The notes beneath the pieces are model-generated. The model saw nothing but the letters and a program-made list of their open reading frames with translations. It was not told the origin of the DNA and made no database searches. A stretch of DNA of 64,000 bases from Candidatus Tokpelaia sp. (GTDB lineage: Bacteria; Pseudomonadota; Alphaproteobacteria; Rhizobiales; Rhizobiaceae), in assembly GCF_008636115.1 (NCBI RefSeq), contig NZ_QLZD01000004.1, positions 1 through 64,000 on the forward strand, in the 5' to 3' direction. Position 1 is the stretch's first letter; every line of letters starts with the position of its first letter. Positions 1 through 9,121 of this stretch are shown piece by piece. The translations under genes were made by a program, and so were the position numbers.

Positions 1-77
1 CCTATGAGCCTATGAGCCTATGAGCCTATGAGCCTATGAGCCTATGAGCCTATGAGCCTATGAGCCTATGAGCCTAT
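1..77. repeat. 8-bp tandem repeat (CCTATGAG)9
   Basis: Nine perfect head-to-tail copies of CCTATGAG fill 1-72, followed by the partial copy CCTAT. The array begins at the window edge, so its full length is unknown. It lies 17 bp beyond the stop codon of pntB. The unit resembles the 7-bp unit GAGCCTT repeated at 27499-27575 (shared GAGCCT core). Such perfect short arrays are prone to slipped-strand length change; no coding role is visible. Confidence 0.95.
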
Positions 78-93
78 TGGCGCTCTCCGGTTT

Positions 94-1497
94 TTATTCA
101 TCAAGGGCTTTAATAATATTTTCCACCGTTTTTTTGGCGTCTCCAAACAGCATCATAGTATTATCGCGGAAGAAAAGCTCATTTTCTACGCCGGAATAGC
201 CTGCCCCCATACCGCGCTTTAAAAACAGCACTGTGCCCGCTTTTTCCACATCAAGCACCGGCATGCCATATATAGGAGAGGTTTTATCGGTTTTGGCGGC
301 GGGGTTGGTTACATCATTGGCACCAATAATAAAAGCAACATCAGTCGTGGCAAATTCTGAATTAATATTTTCCAGCTCGAAAACCTCATCATAGGGCACA
401 TTGGCCTCAGCCAGCAGCACATTCATGTGGCCGGGCATGCGCCCCGCCACCGGGTGAATAGCATATTTCACCTCTACCCCGTCTGCTTTCAGCTTGTCGG
501 CCATTTCCCGCAAAACATGCTGCGCCTGTGCTACCGCCATGCCATAGCCCGGCACAATAATCACCTTGGCAGCATTTTTCATAATAAAAGCGGCATCATC
601 AGCCGAGCCTTGCTTGACCGGGCGTTGTTCCTCTGCCCCGGCTGCGGCACCGGCCGCAACCTCACCGCCGAAACCGCCCAAAATCACCGAGAGGAAAGAG
701 CGGTTCATGCCTTTGCACATAATATAGCTCAATATGGCGCCGGAAGAGCCGACCAGCGCCCCGGTAATAATCAGCGCCAGATTACCCAGCGTGAAGCCGA
801 TACCCGCCGCCGCCCAGCCGGAATAAGAATTCAGCATGGAAACAACAACCGGCATATCGGCACCGCCAATAGCGATAATCATGGTAACGCCAATAACAAA
901 AGCCAGCAGCACAATCAGCCAAAAAGCAAAATGGCTCTCACATATGGCGAAAACAAGCAGCACCAGCACCAAAGCCGCGCCCAGGCCAATATTTAACAGC
1001 CCGCGCGCCGGCAGCAAAACCGGCCGGCCGGAAAGGCGGCCGTCAAGTTTTAAAAAAGCAATAATCGAGCCGGTAAAAGTCATGGCGCCAATAGCTGCGC
1101 CCAGCCCCATTTCTACCAAAGCGCGCGCGTGGATCTGCCCCGTTTCGCCAATACCGAAAGAAGAAGGCGAATAAAGCGCCGCCACCGCCACCATAACCGC
1201 CGCCAGCCCGACCAGAGAATGAAAAGCCGCCACAAGTTGCGGCATGGCGGTCATGGCAATTTTCCGGGCAATATAAGCGCCGATAGCCCCGCCTATGGCA
1301 AGGCCAATCCCTATCAGCACCAGGCCGCCAATCGAGGGCGCCGCCAGCAGAAGCGTGGTGATAATAGCCAGCGCCATGCCTGCCATACCGTAAATATTGC
1401 CCCGGCGAGCGGTTGTCGGGGTCGATAGACCGCGCAGCGCCAGAATAAACGAAACGGCGGCAATCAAATAAAGCAGAGCAGCAAAATTTACACTCAT
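94..1497 (-). CDS. pntB: NAD(P) transhydrogenase subunit beta
   Basis: Membrane and NADP(H)-binding subunit of the proton-translocating transhydrogenase, which uses the proton gradient to drive hydride transfer from NADH to NADP+. The 467-aa product has the usual length: about eight or nine hydrophobic segments over residues 1-280, then the soluble NADP-binding domain III with the Rossmann stretch IIVPGYGMAVAQAQ and the conserved GANDVTNPAAKTD and KRGMGAGYSGVEN segments near the C-terminus. It is last of three co-directional genes, starting 13 bp after the stop of pntAB, so one operon is likely. The start is the ATG at 1495-1497. Confidence 0.97.
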   Translation of the reverse strand: MSVNFAALLYLIAAVSFILALRGLSTPTTARRGNIYGMAGMALAIITTLLLAAPSIGGLVLIGIGLAIGGAIGAYIARKIAMTAMPQLVAAFHSLVGLAAVMVAVAALYSPSSFGIGETGQIHARALVEMGLGAAIGAMTFTGSIIAFLKLDGRLSGRPVLLPARGLLNIGLGAALVLVLLVFAICESHFAFWLIVLLAFVIGVTMIIAIGGADMPVVVSMLNSYSGWAAAGIGFTLGNLALIITGALVGSSGAILSYIMCKGMNRSFLSVILGGFGGEVAAGAAAGAEEQRPVKQGSADDAAFIMKNAAKVIIVPGYGMAVAQAQHVLREMADKLKADGVEVKYAIHPVAGRMPGHMNVLLAEANVPYDEVFELENINSEFATTDVAFIIGANDVTNPAAKTDKTSPIYGMPVLDVEKAGTVLFLKRGMGAGYSGVENELFFRDNTMMLFGDAKKTVENIIKALDE

Positions 1498-1510
1498 GAG
1501 TCTTACCCCG

Positions 1511-1912
1511 TCATTTATCTTTTTTGCGATACATAGCCAGCATGCGCTGGGTTACCAGAAAACCGCCGAAAATATTGATACTGGCCAGAATCAGCGCCAG
1601 AAAACCGAAAAAAGCGGCAATAGCGGAAAGAGAAAGAGCCACTGCCAGCACAGCGCCGACAATAATCACTGAAGAAATGGCATTGGTCACCGCCATAAGC
1701 GGCGTATGCAAAGCAGGAGTAACTGACCACACCACATAATAGCCGACAAAAACAGCCAGCACAAACACGGCCAGTTGAAACATAAACGGATCTGCCCCGC
1801 TTGCTGCCTGAGCTTTATGCAAGGCCAGCGCAACATCACCGCCCGCAGCCCTGACTGCTGCCGCTGCCGTTTCCAGATTATCCAATGCTTTACTAAGGGC
1901 TTCTACCGCCAT
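1511..1912 (-). CDS. pntAB: NAD(P) transhydrogenase subunit alpha, part 2
   Basis: Small membrane part of the split alpha subunit (133 aa). After a mostly soluble first 40 residues it has three hydrophobic helices ([20 protein letters not shown], then two more), followed by the typical [16 protein letters not shown] tail. Splitting of PntA into soluble and membrane polypeptides is the usual arrangement in alphaproteobacteria. A good ribosome binding site (GAGGAG, 7 nt before the ATG) supports the start. It sits between pntAA and pntB and should form the proton channel together with PntB. Confidence 0.96.
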   Translation of the reverse strand: MAVEALSKALDNLETAAAAVRAAGGDVALALHKAQAASGADPFMFQLAVFVLAVFVGYYVVWSVTPALHTPLMAVTNAISSVIIVGAVLAVALSLSAIAAFFGFLALILASINIFGGFLVTQRMLAMYRKKDK

Positions 1913-2048
1913 TATTCAGCTCCTCGCTTGTTTCCCGTTTGTCCGCCGTAATCTGCCGAGCCGCCGGCCCTTTTTCCGACTGCAAAATATTTATTTTGTT
2001 TGCCCAATCTCCGACTCTATGCGGCCGGGCGGCCTGAGGCGAAACATC

Positions 2049-3335
2049 TCATATTCTCGGCTCCAGATTGACAGATTCCGCTTTATCGCTTTCTTCACCC
2101 TCAGCAGCATTATTCACCACGGCTTTGGCTGCAGCTTCATCGCTCTCTTCGGCAGTTTTTTCCGGTTTGACAGCAGCTTTATCACCCTTGGACAGATACG
2201 CAAAAGCGGGGATAACCGGTAACAGGCACCCTTCTGCCATAAGCAAACTCGCTTTGACCAGCTCATCATTGCTGTCAGGGGCAAAAATACCGCTTTCTTT
2301 ATCGGTAAATTGGGCGATAAAGGCATAAAGATTGCGCGCATAAAGCTCAGAGGCTGTTGCCGCCACCCGTCCCGGCATATTTTGCCAGCCGATAAGCTTG
2401 ACCCCGTCTATCTCAATTATATCATCAGCCGCCACGCCCTCAATATTACCGCCGCGCTCCACCGCCAGATCCACCAGAACCGAACCGGCGCGCATGGATT
2501 TAATCATTGCAGCGCTGACCAGACGCGGCGCCGGGCGCGAAGGAATGAGCGCCGTAGTAATAATAATATCCTGTTTGGCAATATGCCCGGCAATGAGCGC
2601 CGCCTGGCGCTGCTGATAATCCGCCGACATTTCCCTGGCATAACCGCCTGCTGTTTCCGCCGCGCGGAATTCTTCATCTTCCACTGCGATAAATTTTGCC
2701 CCCAGCGAGGCCACCTGCTCTTTGGCTGCCGGACGCACATCAGTGGCAGTTACCACGGCACCCAGGCGGCGCGCCGTGGCAATGGCCGACAGGCCCGCCA
2801 CACCGGCACCCATGACAAAAACTCTGGCAGCGGGCACAGTGCCGGCGGCTGTCATCATCATCGGCAGCAGCCGGCCATAATGCGCCGCCGCCTCAATAAC
2901 AGCACAATAGCCCGCCAGATTGGCCTGAGAAGACAGCACGTCCATGGATTGGGCACGGGTAATGCGCGGCATCAATTCCATCGAAAAAGCCCGCAGCCCG
3001 GTGGCGGCCAAAGCAGCCAGCTCAGTTTCGGCATTATGCCCATAAGGATCAAGCAGACACAGGCAATAAGCGCCTTTTTTATAAAATTCAGCCTCTTGCA
3101 GAGTCGGGCGGCGCAATTTCAGCACAATATCGGCTTTGGCGGCCTCTTCCCGCTCGACAATTTCCGCCCCGGCAGCGGCAAAAGCCGCATCAGGCTGAGC
3201 CGCAGCCTGCCCCGCGCCCCTTTCCACCATCGGCGCAAAGCCGAGCATTTTATATTTCCTGATTGTTTCGGGCGAGGCGGCCACCCGCTTTTCTCCCGCA
3301 AAGCTTTCTTTGGCAACAAAAACAGACAGCGCCAC
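2049..3335 (-). CDS. pntAA: NAD(P) transhydrogenase subunit alpha, part 1
   Basis: Soluble NAD(H)-binding domain I of the transhydrogenase (428 aa). The AlaDh/PNT N-terminal fold starts with KESFAGEKRVAASPETIRKY, and the Rossmann motif VMGAGVAGLSAIATARRLGA lies near residue 175. The first codon is GTG, preceded by GGGAG at 8 nt. The last 60 residues after the catalytic fold are acidic and Glu/Ala-rich, a low-complexity tail where family members often vary. A 136-bp gap separates it from pntAB, longer than usual in this operon, with no gene in it. Confidence 0.96.
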   Translation of the reverse strand: MALSVFVAKESFAGEKRVAASPETIRKYKMLGFAPMVERGAGQAAAQPDAAFAAAGAEIVEREEAAKADIVLKLRRPTLQEAEFYKKGAYCLCLLDPYGHNAETELAALAATGLRAFSMELMPRITRAQSMDVLSSQANLAGYCAVIEAAAHYGRLLPMMMTAAGTVPAARVFVMGAGVAGLSAIATARRLGAVVTATDVRPAAKEQVASLGAKFIAVEDEEFRAAETAGGYAREMSADYQQRQAALIAGHIAKQDIIITTALIPSRPAPRLVSAAMIKSMRAGSVLVDLAVERGGNIEGVAADDIIEIDGVKLIGWQNMPGRVAATASELYARNLYAFIAQFTDKESGIFAPDSNDELVKASLLMAEGCLLPVIPAFAYLSKGDKAAVKPEKTAEESDEAAAKAVVNNAAEGEESDKAESVNLEPRI

Positions 3336-3633
3336 AGCATATCTCCCGACAATAAGGCCTTCGCTTTATATATGGTTTCGACAGCACTATACAAGCATTC
3401 TGCCGGCCAAGGCAAGGAGGCCCGGGTGCCGGCCGGCCAAATTGCGCAAAAATTTATCAGCGCGCACAAAGAGAGCAGAAAAAACAGTGGGCAAACTCTT
3501 TGGGAGAGAAAGCGGGAGCCTTGCTATAAAGATTTTTGCAACTTATAGATAAAGGCGAAACAAAACGGCCTGTCCCGGCCGCAGTGCCGATATGCGGCGC
3601 GAAACTGTCGAAATAGTAAGAGTATACGCAATT

Positions 3634-4530
3634 ATGGCCAAAATCATTGACGGCAAATATCTTGCCGAAGAAATACTCACCAGGGTCAAAAGCGAGACTG
3701 CCCGCCTGCAGCAGCACGGCCGGCAACCGGGGCTGGCGGTTATTCTTGTCGGAGCAGATCCGGCAAGTGTGCTTTATGTTGCGTCAAAAAGCCGCAAAGC
3801 TTCAGCCTGCGGCTTTCATTCCCGCACAATCCGGCTGGAAGACACGGTTTCCCAAGATGAAATACTGGAGCAGATCCGGCAATTAAATGCTGATGAAGCA
3901 GTGCACGGCCTGCTGGTGCAACTGCCTTTGCCCAAACATATTGATACGCAAACAATAGTGCAGGCTATCGCGCCGGAAAAAGATGTAGACGGCCTCACTT
4001 ACAGCAATGCCGGGCGGCTGGCAAGCGGCGGCAGCGGCGGTTTTACCCCCTGCACGCCGGCGGGCATTATGTATATTGTGCGTCATATTCACGGTGATGA
4101 TTTGTCAGGCCTTGATGCGGTTATTGTCGGCCGCTCCAATATTGTCGGCAAGCCGACCGCCGCCTTGTTGCTGGCAGCCAATGCCACAACCACAATAGCC
4201 CATAGCCGCACCCGCGATTTGCCTGAAGTTATTCGCAGCGCCGATATTCTGGTAGCAGCAGCCGGGCAGGCGGAAATGATCAAGGGCAGTTGGATAAAAC
4301 CGGGGGCAACTATTATTGATGTCGGCATAAACCGCATTCCCGCCTCGCGGCATAGCGGCGAAAAAACCAGGCTTGCCGGCGATGTGGAATTTGATACGGC
4401 CTCTATTATTGCCGGGCATATCACCCCTGTCCCCGGCGGAGTGGGGCCGATGACCATTGCCATGCTGATGGCCAATAATTTGACGGCAGCTTATCGCGCC
4501 GCCGGCGCCGATGTGCCGGAGCTGAGCTAA
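3634..4530 (+). CDS. folD: Bifunctional methylene-THF dehydrogenase / methenyl-THF cyclohydrolase
   Basis: Cytosolic one-carbon enzyme interconverting 5,10-methylene-, methenyl- and 10-formyl-tetrahydrofolate with NADP+. The 298-aa product carries the catalytic-lysine region [14 protein letters not shown], then [16 protein letters not shown], the nucleotide-binding [18 protein letters not shown] and the C-terminal [16 protein letters not shown]. The reading frame is open upstream to 3592, but the family N-terminus [14 protein letters not shown] begins at the ATG at 3634, which is the chosen start. It is divergent from the pnt operon across a roughly 300-bp gap that should hold both promoters. 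Confidence 0.96.
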   Translation: MAKIIDGKYLAEEILTRVKSETARLQQHGRQPGLAVILVGADPASVLYVASKSRKASACGFHSRTIRLEDTVSQDEILEQIRQLNADEAVHGLLVQLPLPKHIDTQTIVQAIAPEKDVDGLTYSNAGRLASGGSGGFTPCTPAGIMYIVRHIHGDDLSGLDAVIVGRSNIVGKPTAALLLAANATTTIAHSRTRDLPEVIRSADILVAAAGQAEMIKGSWIKPGATIIDVGINRIPASRHSGEKTRLAGDVEFDTASIIAGHITPVPGGVGPMTIAMLMANNLTAAYRAAGADVPELS

Positions 4531-4612
4531 AGGGGAAGTCAGAGAGCATTAGCGGCAAATTGTGCAACCCGGGCATTTTTGCAAATTACCGCTAAACAAG
4601 GGGGGGGGCAGT

Positions 4613-5275
4613 GTGAATCAGCTGGTCATATCTCTCATTGTTTTACTAATTCCCGGGCTTATTGCCGCCCTTGTCTATGATTCCATCACACAGCATGAGA
4701 AATGGAATAATTTTACATTTTCTGTAGCAGCTATCTTGTTTGGTTGGTTTAGTTATCTGCCGCTTTATCTGATAAACTGGCTGTTTAGCGTCTTTTCATG
4801 CTTACATATAAATTTTCGCTTTAATATCTTAATTACATTATTAAAATTACTGAACAACGAAGCAATAGATAATTCTATTTATATGGATATTATCTTCGCT
4901 TCTGTGTTTGCTATTGGTTTTGCTTTTCTTACTTCACGTTGTGTCAATAGAAAATATTTAAATCACTTGGCGCAAAAAATGCATATTTCCAGTAAATATG
5001 GCGATGAAAATCTTTTTTCTTATTATCTTAATTCCGATGAAATAGATTGGGTTTATGTTCGCTGGCCTGAACGGAATTTAATATATAGAGGACTCATTTC
5101 AAAACATTCAGAGACACTCGATATACAAGAGATTGTCCTGCTTGATGTAGATATTTATAATTACCGGGATTCCGCTTTTTTATATCATGTAAAAACTATA
5201 TATTTATGTGGCAAAGCAGGAGATTTTACAATAGAACTGGCGAAAGAAAAGAAAAAAGAAGATGACAATCCATAA
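4613..5275 (+). CDS. DUF6338-like membrane protein
   Basis: A 220-aa protein. The N-terminus is hydrophobic (LVISLIVLLIPGLIAALVYD), with two more membrane segments near residues 40-60 and 90-110, then a soluble C-terminal half. The layout resembles DUF6338 proteins, whose function is not known to me; the family assignment is moderate. The GTG at 4613 is chosen because it follows a G-run Shine-Dalgarno (AAGGGGGGGGG) and gives a start immediately before the first helix; the frame is open back to 4562. The gene is clearly AT-richer than folD or the genes downstream, suggesting acquisition. A small ORF follows 15 bp later, so the two are probably cotranscribed. Confidence 0.75.
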   Translation: MNQLVISLIVLLIPGLIAALVYDSITQHEKWNNFTFSVAAILFGWFSYLPLYLINWLFSVFSCLHINFRFNILITLLKLLNNEAIDNSIYMDIIFASVFAIGFAFLTSRCVNRKYLNHLAQKMHISSKYGDENLFSYYLNSDEIDWVYVRWPERNLIYRGLISKHSETLDIQEIVLLDVDIYNYRDSAFLYHVKTIYLCGKAGDFTIELAKEKKKEDDNP

Positions 5276-5290
5276 ATCAGGAATTTTACT

Positions 5291-5479
5291 ATGAGCGCCC
5301 ATATAAAACTGACAGAAGGGTATATAAGAGGCCAACCAAAAGGCCGCCCTGTTACAGGCGGAGTGACCCAAGTGACCAACGGGCAGATAAAAAGTGCCTC
5401 AGGCTATTCTCCGCGCCTGAAGGCGGAAATTGCGCCGCCGCCGCCGTTACAGCCGCAAAAACACAATGGCAAGAAATAA
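5291..5479 (+). CDS. Small Gly/Pro-rich protein downstream of the DUF6338-like gene
   Basis: A 62-aa ORF with no hydrophobic segment. It has a glycine- and lysine-containing middle (GQPKGRPVTGGVTQVTNG) and a proline run (APPPPLQPQ) before a basic end. It starts 15 bp after the stop of the preceding gene with a modest ribosome binding site (CAGGA), so co-expression is likely. Such small disordered proteins could be partners of the membrane protein. The function is unknown and the coding call rests mainly on position and spacing. Confidence 0.5.
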   Translation: MSAHIKLTEGYIRGQPKGRPVTGGVTQVTNGQIKSASGYSPRLKAEIAPPPPLQPQKHNGKK

Positions 5480-5654
5480 ATACTTATTCTTTTTGCCGAT
5501 AGCCTGCGTGTTTTTTACTTTCTGCTCCCGCCGTATATTTTCCTGACAGTCAAAGAGAGGATAAAACACTCTGCAATACAACAGGCGGGGCTTTACCGGT
5601 AAAGCTTTTATATGTAAGGCTGATTTCTGTTTTACCAGAAAAGGGAAAAATCTG

Positions 5655-5930
5655 ATGAGTAAACTCCCCGCCTTGACATTGACTATATTGCTGGGTTTGA
5701 GCCTTCCCGGTCTGGCCTCTTCCAATGCAGACGAATATCAGAAAGAAATAGATACGCATCAGGAGGAAAAAGATCAGGCCTATTGGGAAAAAAGAGACGA
5801 ACATTTGCAGCCTAGCCCTAAAGAGGCCGTAGATGATCATAAATACAGGTTTGGGGAAGACGATCCGGAATATGAAAATCAGACGGCAGTTGAGAAGCAG
5901 TTCGACAATGAGAAACACCGGAAAAAATAA
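5655..5930 (+). CDS. Small secreted, highly charged protein
   Basis: A 91-aa ORF with a clear Sec signal peptide: basic start MSK, hydrophobic LTLTILLGLSLPGLA, and probable cleavage after LASS or SNA. The mature part of about 70 residues is almost entirely polar and charged (Asp, Glu, Lys, His, Gln) without cysteines, probably disordered or a helical coil, and is likely periplasmic. No family is recognised. A weak purine-rich site (AAAAGGGAAAAA) precedes the ATG. It lies between the DUF6338-like pair and the convergent T6SS island. Confidence 0.6.
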   Translation: MSKLPALTLTILLGLSLPGLASSNADEYQKEIDTHQEEKDQAYWEKRDEHLQPSPKEAVDDHKYRFGEDDPEYENQTAVEKQFDNEKHRKK

Positions 5931-6019
5931 AGCGTGAGAAATATGTTACGCATTATAAAAATTATTCCGGTTGGAATGCCGCATAAAAGCACAAGGATTT
6001 CTCCGGGAGGTGCGCCCTT

Positions 6020-6988
6020 TCACCCTCCTGCCAATCGGGCAAAGTGTTTTTGTGCCAGGCTGATAAAATGACGGGCGCGATCGGCCGCCGGTATTGTGCG
6101 GTTTTGTAAAAAATAAGCCCAGGGATAAAGCGGGCTTTGCTCAAAAGCGCGGCCGAAATAAATATTTGCCAAAAGATAAAACAGGCTGTCTTTGACAGAA
6201 AAGCCAAGATTGCGGGCATAATCCAGGCTCATACTGACAAGTTTATGCCGGGTTTGTGCTGTCCATAATCCCGCCCGCACGGGGAAAATGGTTTCCAGAA
6301 TCTTTTCGCCCAAAGCCAGCCGCTCCGGTAGTGACATATTTTCCAAAACTGAATTGCCAAAATGCGGGCCGGCATAAAACTCGGCAATATAGCGCAGTTT
6401 TTTGTCAAAATCCGTAAAGTCTTTTTCACATTCTACCGCATATTCGTCAATAATGCCCAGCAGCCTGTCCAGTAACAGCATTTTGTCACTATAAGTCTCG
6501 TGCCAGCCAATGAGGCTCAGCATATCGGCATATTGCATGTCCTGCTCAAAGAAAAAACCGCAATAAACAACCGCTATTACATAATGCCAAATCTGCTTCT
6601 CGGTAATAAAGCCTTTTAACGCTGCGCGTTTTTGCACTTTTAGTGCCAGTTTCTCCAATTCGTTTGCCGTCAAGGTTCCCGTATAAGCGGGGAAAGAGCG
6701 GCGCATAAACAAGGCCGTGCGCTTCTGAAACAGCACAAGCTGATCATCGGCAAATAAATCTTCCAGCATTTCTCCGGGGCGGATAAAAGCCGGCAAGCCG
6801 GATTTATTCGCTCTTTCCGGCAGCGGCCAATCCATATGGTCAAAAATATCCTGCATTTCACTCTCATCTGCCGGTTTTTGCACAACAGGGCCAAGATAAA
6901 ACAGCGGCAATAAAGGTCTTGCCGCGCCGTCCATAATCACACCAACATCAGCACCGCCCCAATAAACCGGGGAAACAGGCTTTATCAA
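6020..6988 (-). CDS. Unknown T6SS-island protein, coupled to the DUF4123 adaptor
   Basis: A 322-aa protein of unrecognised family. It has no signal peptide or clear membrane helix and appears mostly helical, with many aromatic residues. Its last 70 residues (AFEQSPLYPWAYFLQNRTI and flanks) loosely resemble tails of proteins found beside vgrG genes, but I cannot name the family. Its TTG start overlaps the TGA stop of the DUF4123 gene, implying translational coupling. By analogy with vgrG-DUF4123-cargo cassettes it could be the effector that the adaptor loads on VgrG, or a further accessory chaperone; no catalytic motif is visible. The last gene of the island, it converges on the small secreted protein gene. 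Confidence 0.8.
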   Translation of the reverse strand: MIKPVSPVYWGGADVGVIMDGAARPLLPLFYLGPVVQKPADESEMQDIFDHMDWPLPERANKSGLPAFIRPGEMLEDLFADDQLVLFQKRTALFMRRSFPAYTGTLTANELEKLALKVQKRAALKGFITEKQIWHYVIAVVYCGFFFEQDMQYADMLSLIGWHETYSDKMLLLDRLLGIIDEYAVECEKDFTDFDKKLRYIAEFYAGPHFGNSVLENMSLPERLALGEKILETIFPVRAGLWTAQTRHKLVSMSLDYARNLGFSVKDSLFYLLANIYFGRAFEQSPLYPWAYFLQNRTIPAADRARHFISLAQKHFARLAGG

Positions 6989-7806
6989 GCAGGCAACTCA
7001 GGAAACAAAGAGCGGACAAGCGCTTCACTATTTTCCTTTTCCAGGTCATATTGTTCTTTTTTATAGCCCTGCGGATAAAAGCGATAAATATGAAGCTGAC
7101 GCGGATTAAAATAGTCGAAGTAAATTATCATTTCCAGCAAAGAAGATATAGTTTGATATTCTTTTTTACCCAGATTTTTTATTAAAGAATGAAAGAAACG
7201 CGGATTATAAAAACGAAAATAGGCCGTTTTAGCATCAGAAAACCGGGCATGGCTGAAACGCTGCCAAAAAGCCTTTATTTGCAAAAACGGCGCATGGCTG
7301 ACAAAAAACACGCCCAGGCGGACAAAATCCCGATTGGCAAACAACCAATCGGCAAAACCGGTTAAAGGCGCGCCGCCCGACCGCCAGACCGGCGCCTCCA
7401 GGCTGATAAGATAAGGTGCCACTTCTTCCAGATTTTCCGGCTCCGGCAAAAGTATAGACCATTGCTGCGGCGGATAATCTTCTATCGCTGCCAGTAAATC
7501 ACTGGTGGCGCCGTTCATGGCGCTGCCGGCTTCCAGCAAAGCCAGAAATGTGCCATAGTGCTTGTATTGGTTCAGGAAAGCAGCAAGATTCAAAGCAAAA
7601 TCACGCTGCTTTTGATATAATTCCTGCCCTGCTCCAAAACGCATTACACTTTCCGCCATAAACCGCCCCGTTTCCTGCCCTGCTTTTCTGCCCGAATCTG
7701 CGCGGCAACAGCTTGCCTGCAACAAAACACCATATTTAGGGCGAAAAACAGCCGAGGCAAAATTCAGCCCCGGCAGGCGGGCGATCATAATATAGCGATC
7801 AGACAA
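6985..7806 (-). CDS. DUF4123 domain protein, T6SS effector adaptor (Tap/TEC-like)
   Basis: A 273-aa cytoplasmic protein. Central features match DUF4123: APYLISLEA, a Trp-Leu segment (FADWLFANRDFVRLGVFFVS) and YFRFYNPRFFHSL. DUF4123 proteins are known chaperone/adaptors that load a cognate effector onto VgrG before type VI secretion. The call reaches the TTG at 7806; an in-frame ATG at 7788 is an alternative. It begins 19 bp after the lipoprotein gene and its stop overlaps the start of the 322-aa gene, so the three form one transcription unit. Confidence 0.85.
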   Translation of the reverse strand: MSDRYIMIARLPGLNFASAVFRPKYGVLLQASCCRADSGRKAGQETGRFMAESVMRFGAGQELYQKQRDFALNLAAFLNQYKHYGTFLALLEAGSAMNGATSDLLAAIEDYPPQQWSILLPEPENLEEVAPYLISLEAPVWRSGGAPLTGFADWLFANRDFVRLGVFFVSHAPFLQIKAFWQRFSHARFSDAKTAYFRFYNPRFFHSLIKNLGKKEYQTISSLLEMIIYFDYFNPRQLHIYRFYPQGYKKEQYDLEKENSEALVRSLFPELPA

Positions 7807-7825
7807 TCGCTCTGCCGGCTCTGCT

Positions 7826-9079
7826 TTATCGCCATTCGGTCACAGGCGCTGCCGCCGCGCCGGAAGCCTGCTGCCCGGCAAAATTCTGCCAGATATTCTG
7901 ACTATATTTTTTATTGGCAAAACCGGCTTTATGAAAATCCGTTGCGGCCCAATCCTGCTCCATCAAGTCGCGCTCTATAGCCGCCTGTAACGCCCGGTCA
8001 TCAACCTGTTCCTTGCCATAGGCCCCATTAACAGGCAGGTCGCCGGCGCCTGGCCGCCGCCCGTCCGGCCCGGCGGCAGCCTGTTGCGCTTCATAAGCAG
8101 GCTTGTCGGACGCTTCCATTTGCCGCTGTTTTTGCCGCGCCAGAATTTTTTCCTCAAACAGCGCCGCCCACGGCGTTTGCTCCAGCTTGAAATGCTCCTT
8201 GCACGGGTGATACCCGGCCGGCAGACGGAAAGCCGCAATATTGGCAGCAGCAAAGGCGACAAAGCCAATGCGATTGCCCGGTGCCCGATTGCCCGGTGCC
8301 ATGCCTTTATCCTTCACCCCCAGCCCCAAATAAATAATTGCGGTGCTTTTCTGCCCCCCGGCGCCGTTGACCGGCACAGACAAAACACCAAGACAAAAGG
8401 CAATATTATAAGTTCCCTGCTGCTCTGCCACCATGAGCGCTCCAAGGCAGGCCTCGCTCCCCACGCCATAATGCAGCCAGTTTTCAGCGCCAGCGGCACC
8501 CGCAGCAAGCCCGGCATAATATTGGCCGGTTTTGGGGTTAAAAGCGTGCGCCAGGCACCAATCGGCATAGAGGCCGCTCCATGAGCCTTCCCGGCGCGGC
8601 CCGGCCGGCACGGTCTGATAACCGGCCGGCGCGCGCGCTGCCGGCAAAAGTGACAATTCCTCTGCCGGTAACAAACCGTTTTGTTCTGCTCCTGCCGCCA
8701 GAGGCGAAAAAACCAGCGGCAGATTTTTCTTATCATTATTTTGCTCAGCAGCAAGAGCAGCCTGCCGGTCATAAGCCATATAAAGCCCGTTTTGCCTTTG
8801 TGCCTCGTGCAGCCAAACAGGATAATCGCAGCAAGCGCCGCCGCCGCAGGCAGCGCAGGCCGCATTTTCAGTCGGTGAAACCGAACGCCCCAGGCAAGCA
8901 TTGCGCCTTTGCCGGCGCATCGGCCTTTGCGGTATAAGGGCGCGCGGCAATGGCTCACTATCATTCAGAGGCAACGGCTCACCGCCGCCTTGCGGGCCGG
9001 CAATCTGCCCCGGCATAGGCGTGCAGCCGCCAAGCAGCAAAACTATAAAGGTTAAAAAGCATAAATAGCCGTATTTCAC
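7826..9079 (-). CDS. Cys-containing lipoprotein of the T6SS island
   Basis: A 417-aa protein with a lipoprotein signal peptide: hydrophobic FLTFIVLLLGGC, lipobox LGGC with Cys at about residue 19. After a Pro/Gly and Arg-rich stretch comes the Cys cluster ACAACGGGACCDYP near residue 75. Two Gly/Ala-rich blocks follow, and the last 100 residues are polar and Gln/Ala-rich. No family is recognised. A short internal duplication (APGNRAPGNR, near 8280-8300) is visible. The start is a GTG with AGGGA upstream. First gene of the lipoprotein-DUF4123-322aa unit; periplasmic lipoproteins in such cassettes are sometimes immunity proteins, which is an inference only. Confidence 0.8.
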   Translation of the reverse strand: MKYGYLCFLTFIVLLLGGCTPMPGQIAGPQGGGEPLPLNDSEPLPRALIPQRPMRRQRRNACLGRSVSPTENAACAACGGGACCDYPVWLHEAQRQNGLYMAYDRQAALAAEQNNDKKNLPLVFSPLAAGAEQNGLLPAEELSLLPAARAPAGYQTVPAGPRREGSWSGLYADWCLAHAFNPKTGQYYAGLAAGAAGAENWLHYGVGSEACLGALMVAEQQGTYNIAFCLGVLSVPVNGAGGQKSTAIIYLGLGVKDKGMAPGNRAPGNRIGFVAFAAANIAAFRLPAGYHPCKEHFKLEQTPWAALFEEKILARQKQRQMEASDKPAYEAQQAAAGPDGRRPGAGDLPVNGAYGKEQVDDRALQAAIERDLMEQDWAATDFHKAGFANKKYSQNIWQNFAGQQASGAAAAPVTEWR

Positions 9080-9121
9080 GAAACAAATCCCTGTTTACCG
9101 CTTTTTTTCAGTTAATATTTC

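Noticed and set aside
2310-3548. 412-codon plus-strand ORF opposite pntAA
   Set aside because: Antisense to a well-supported gene; the product is His/Arg-rich and shows no family motif.
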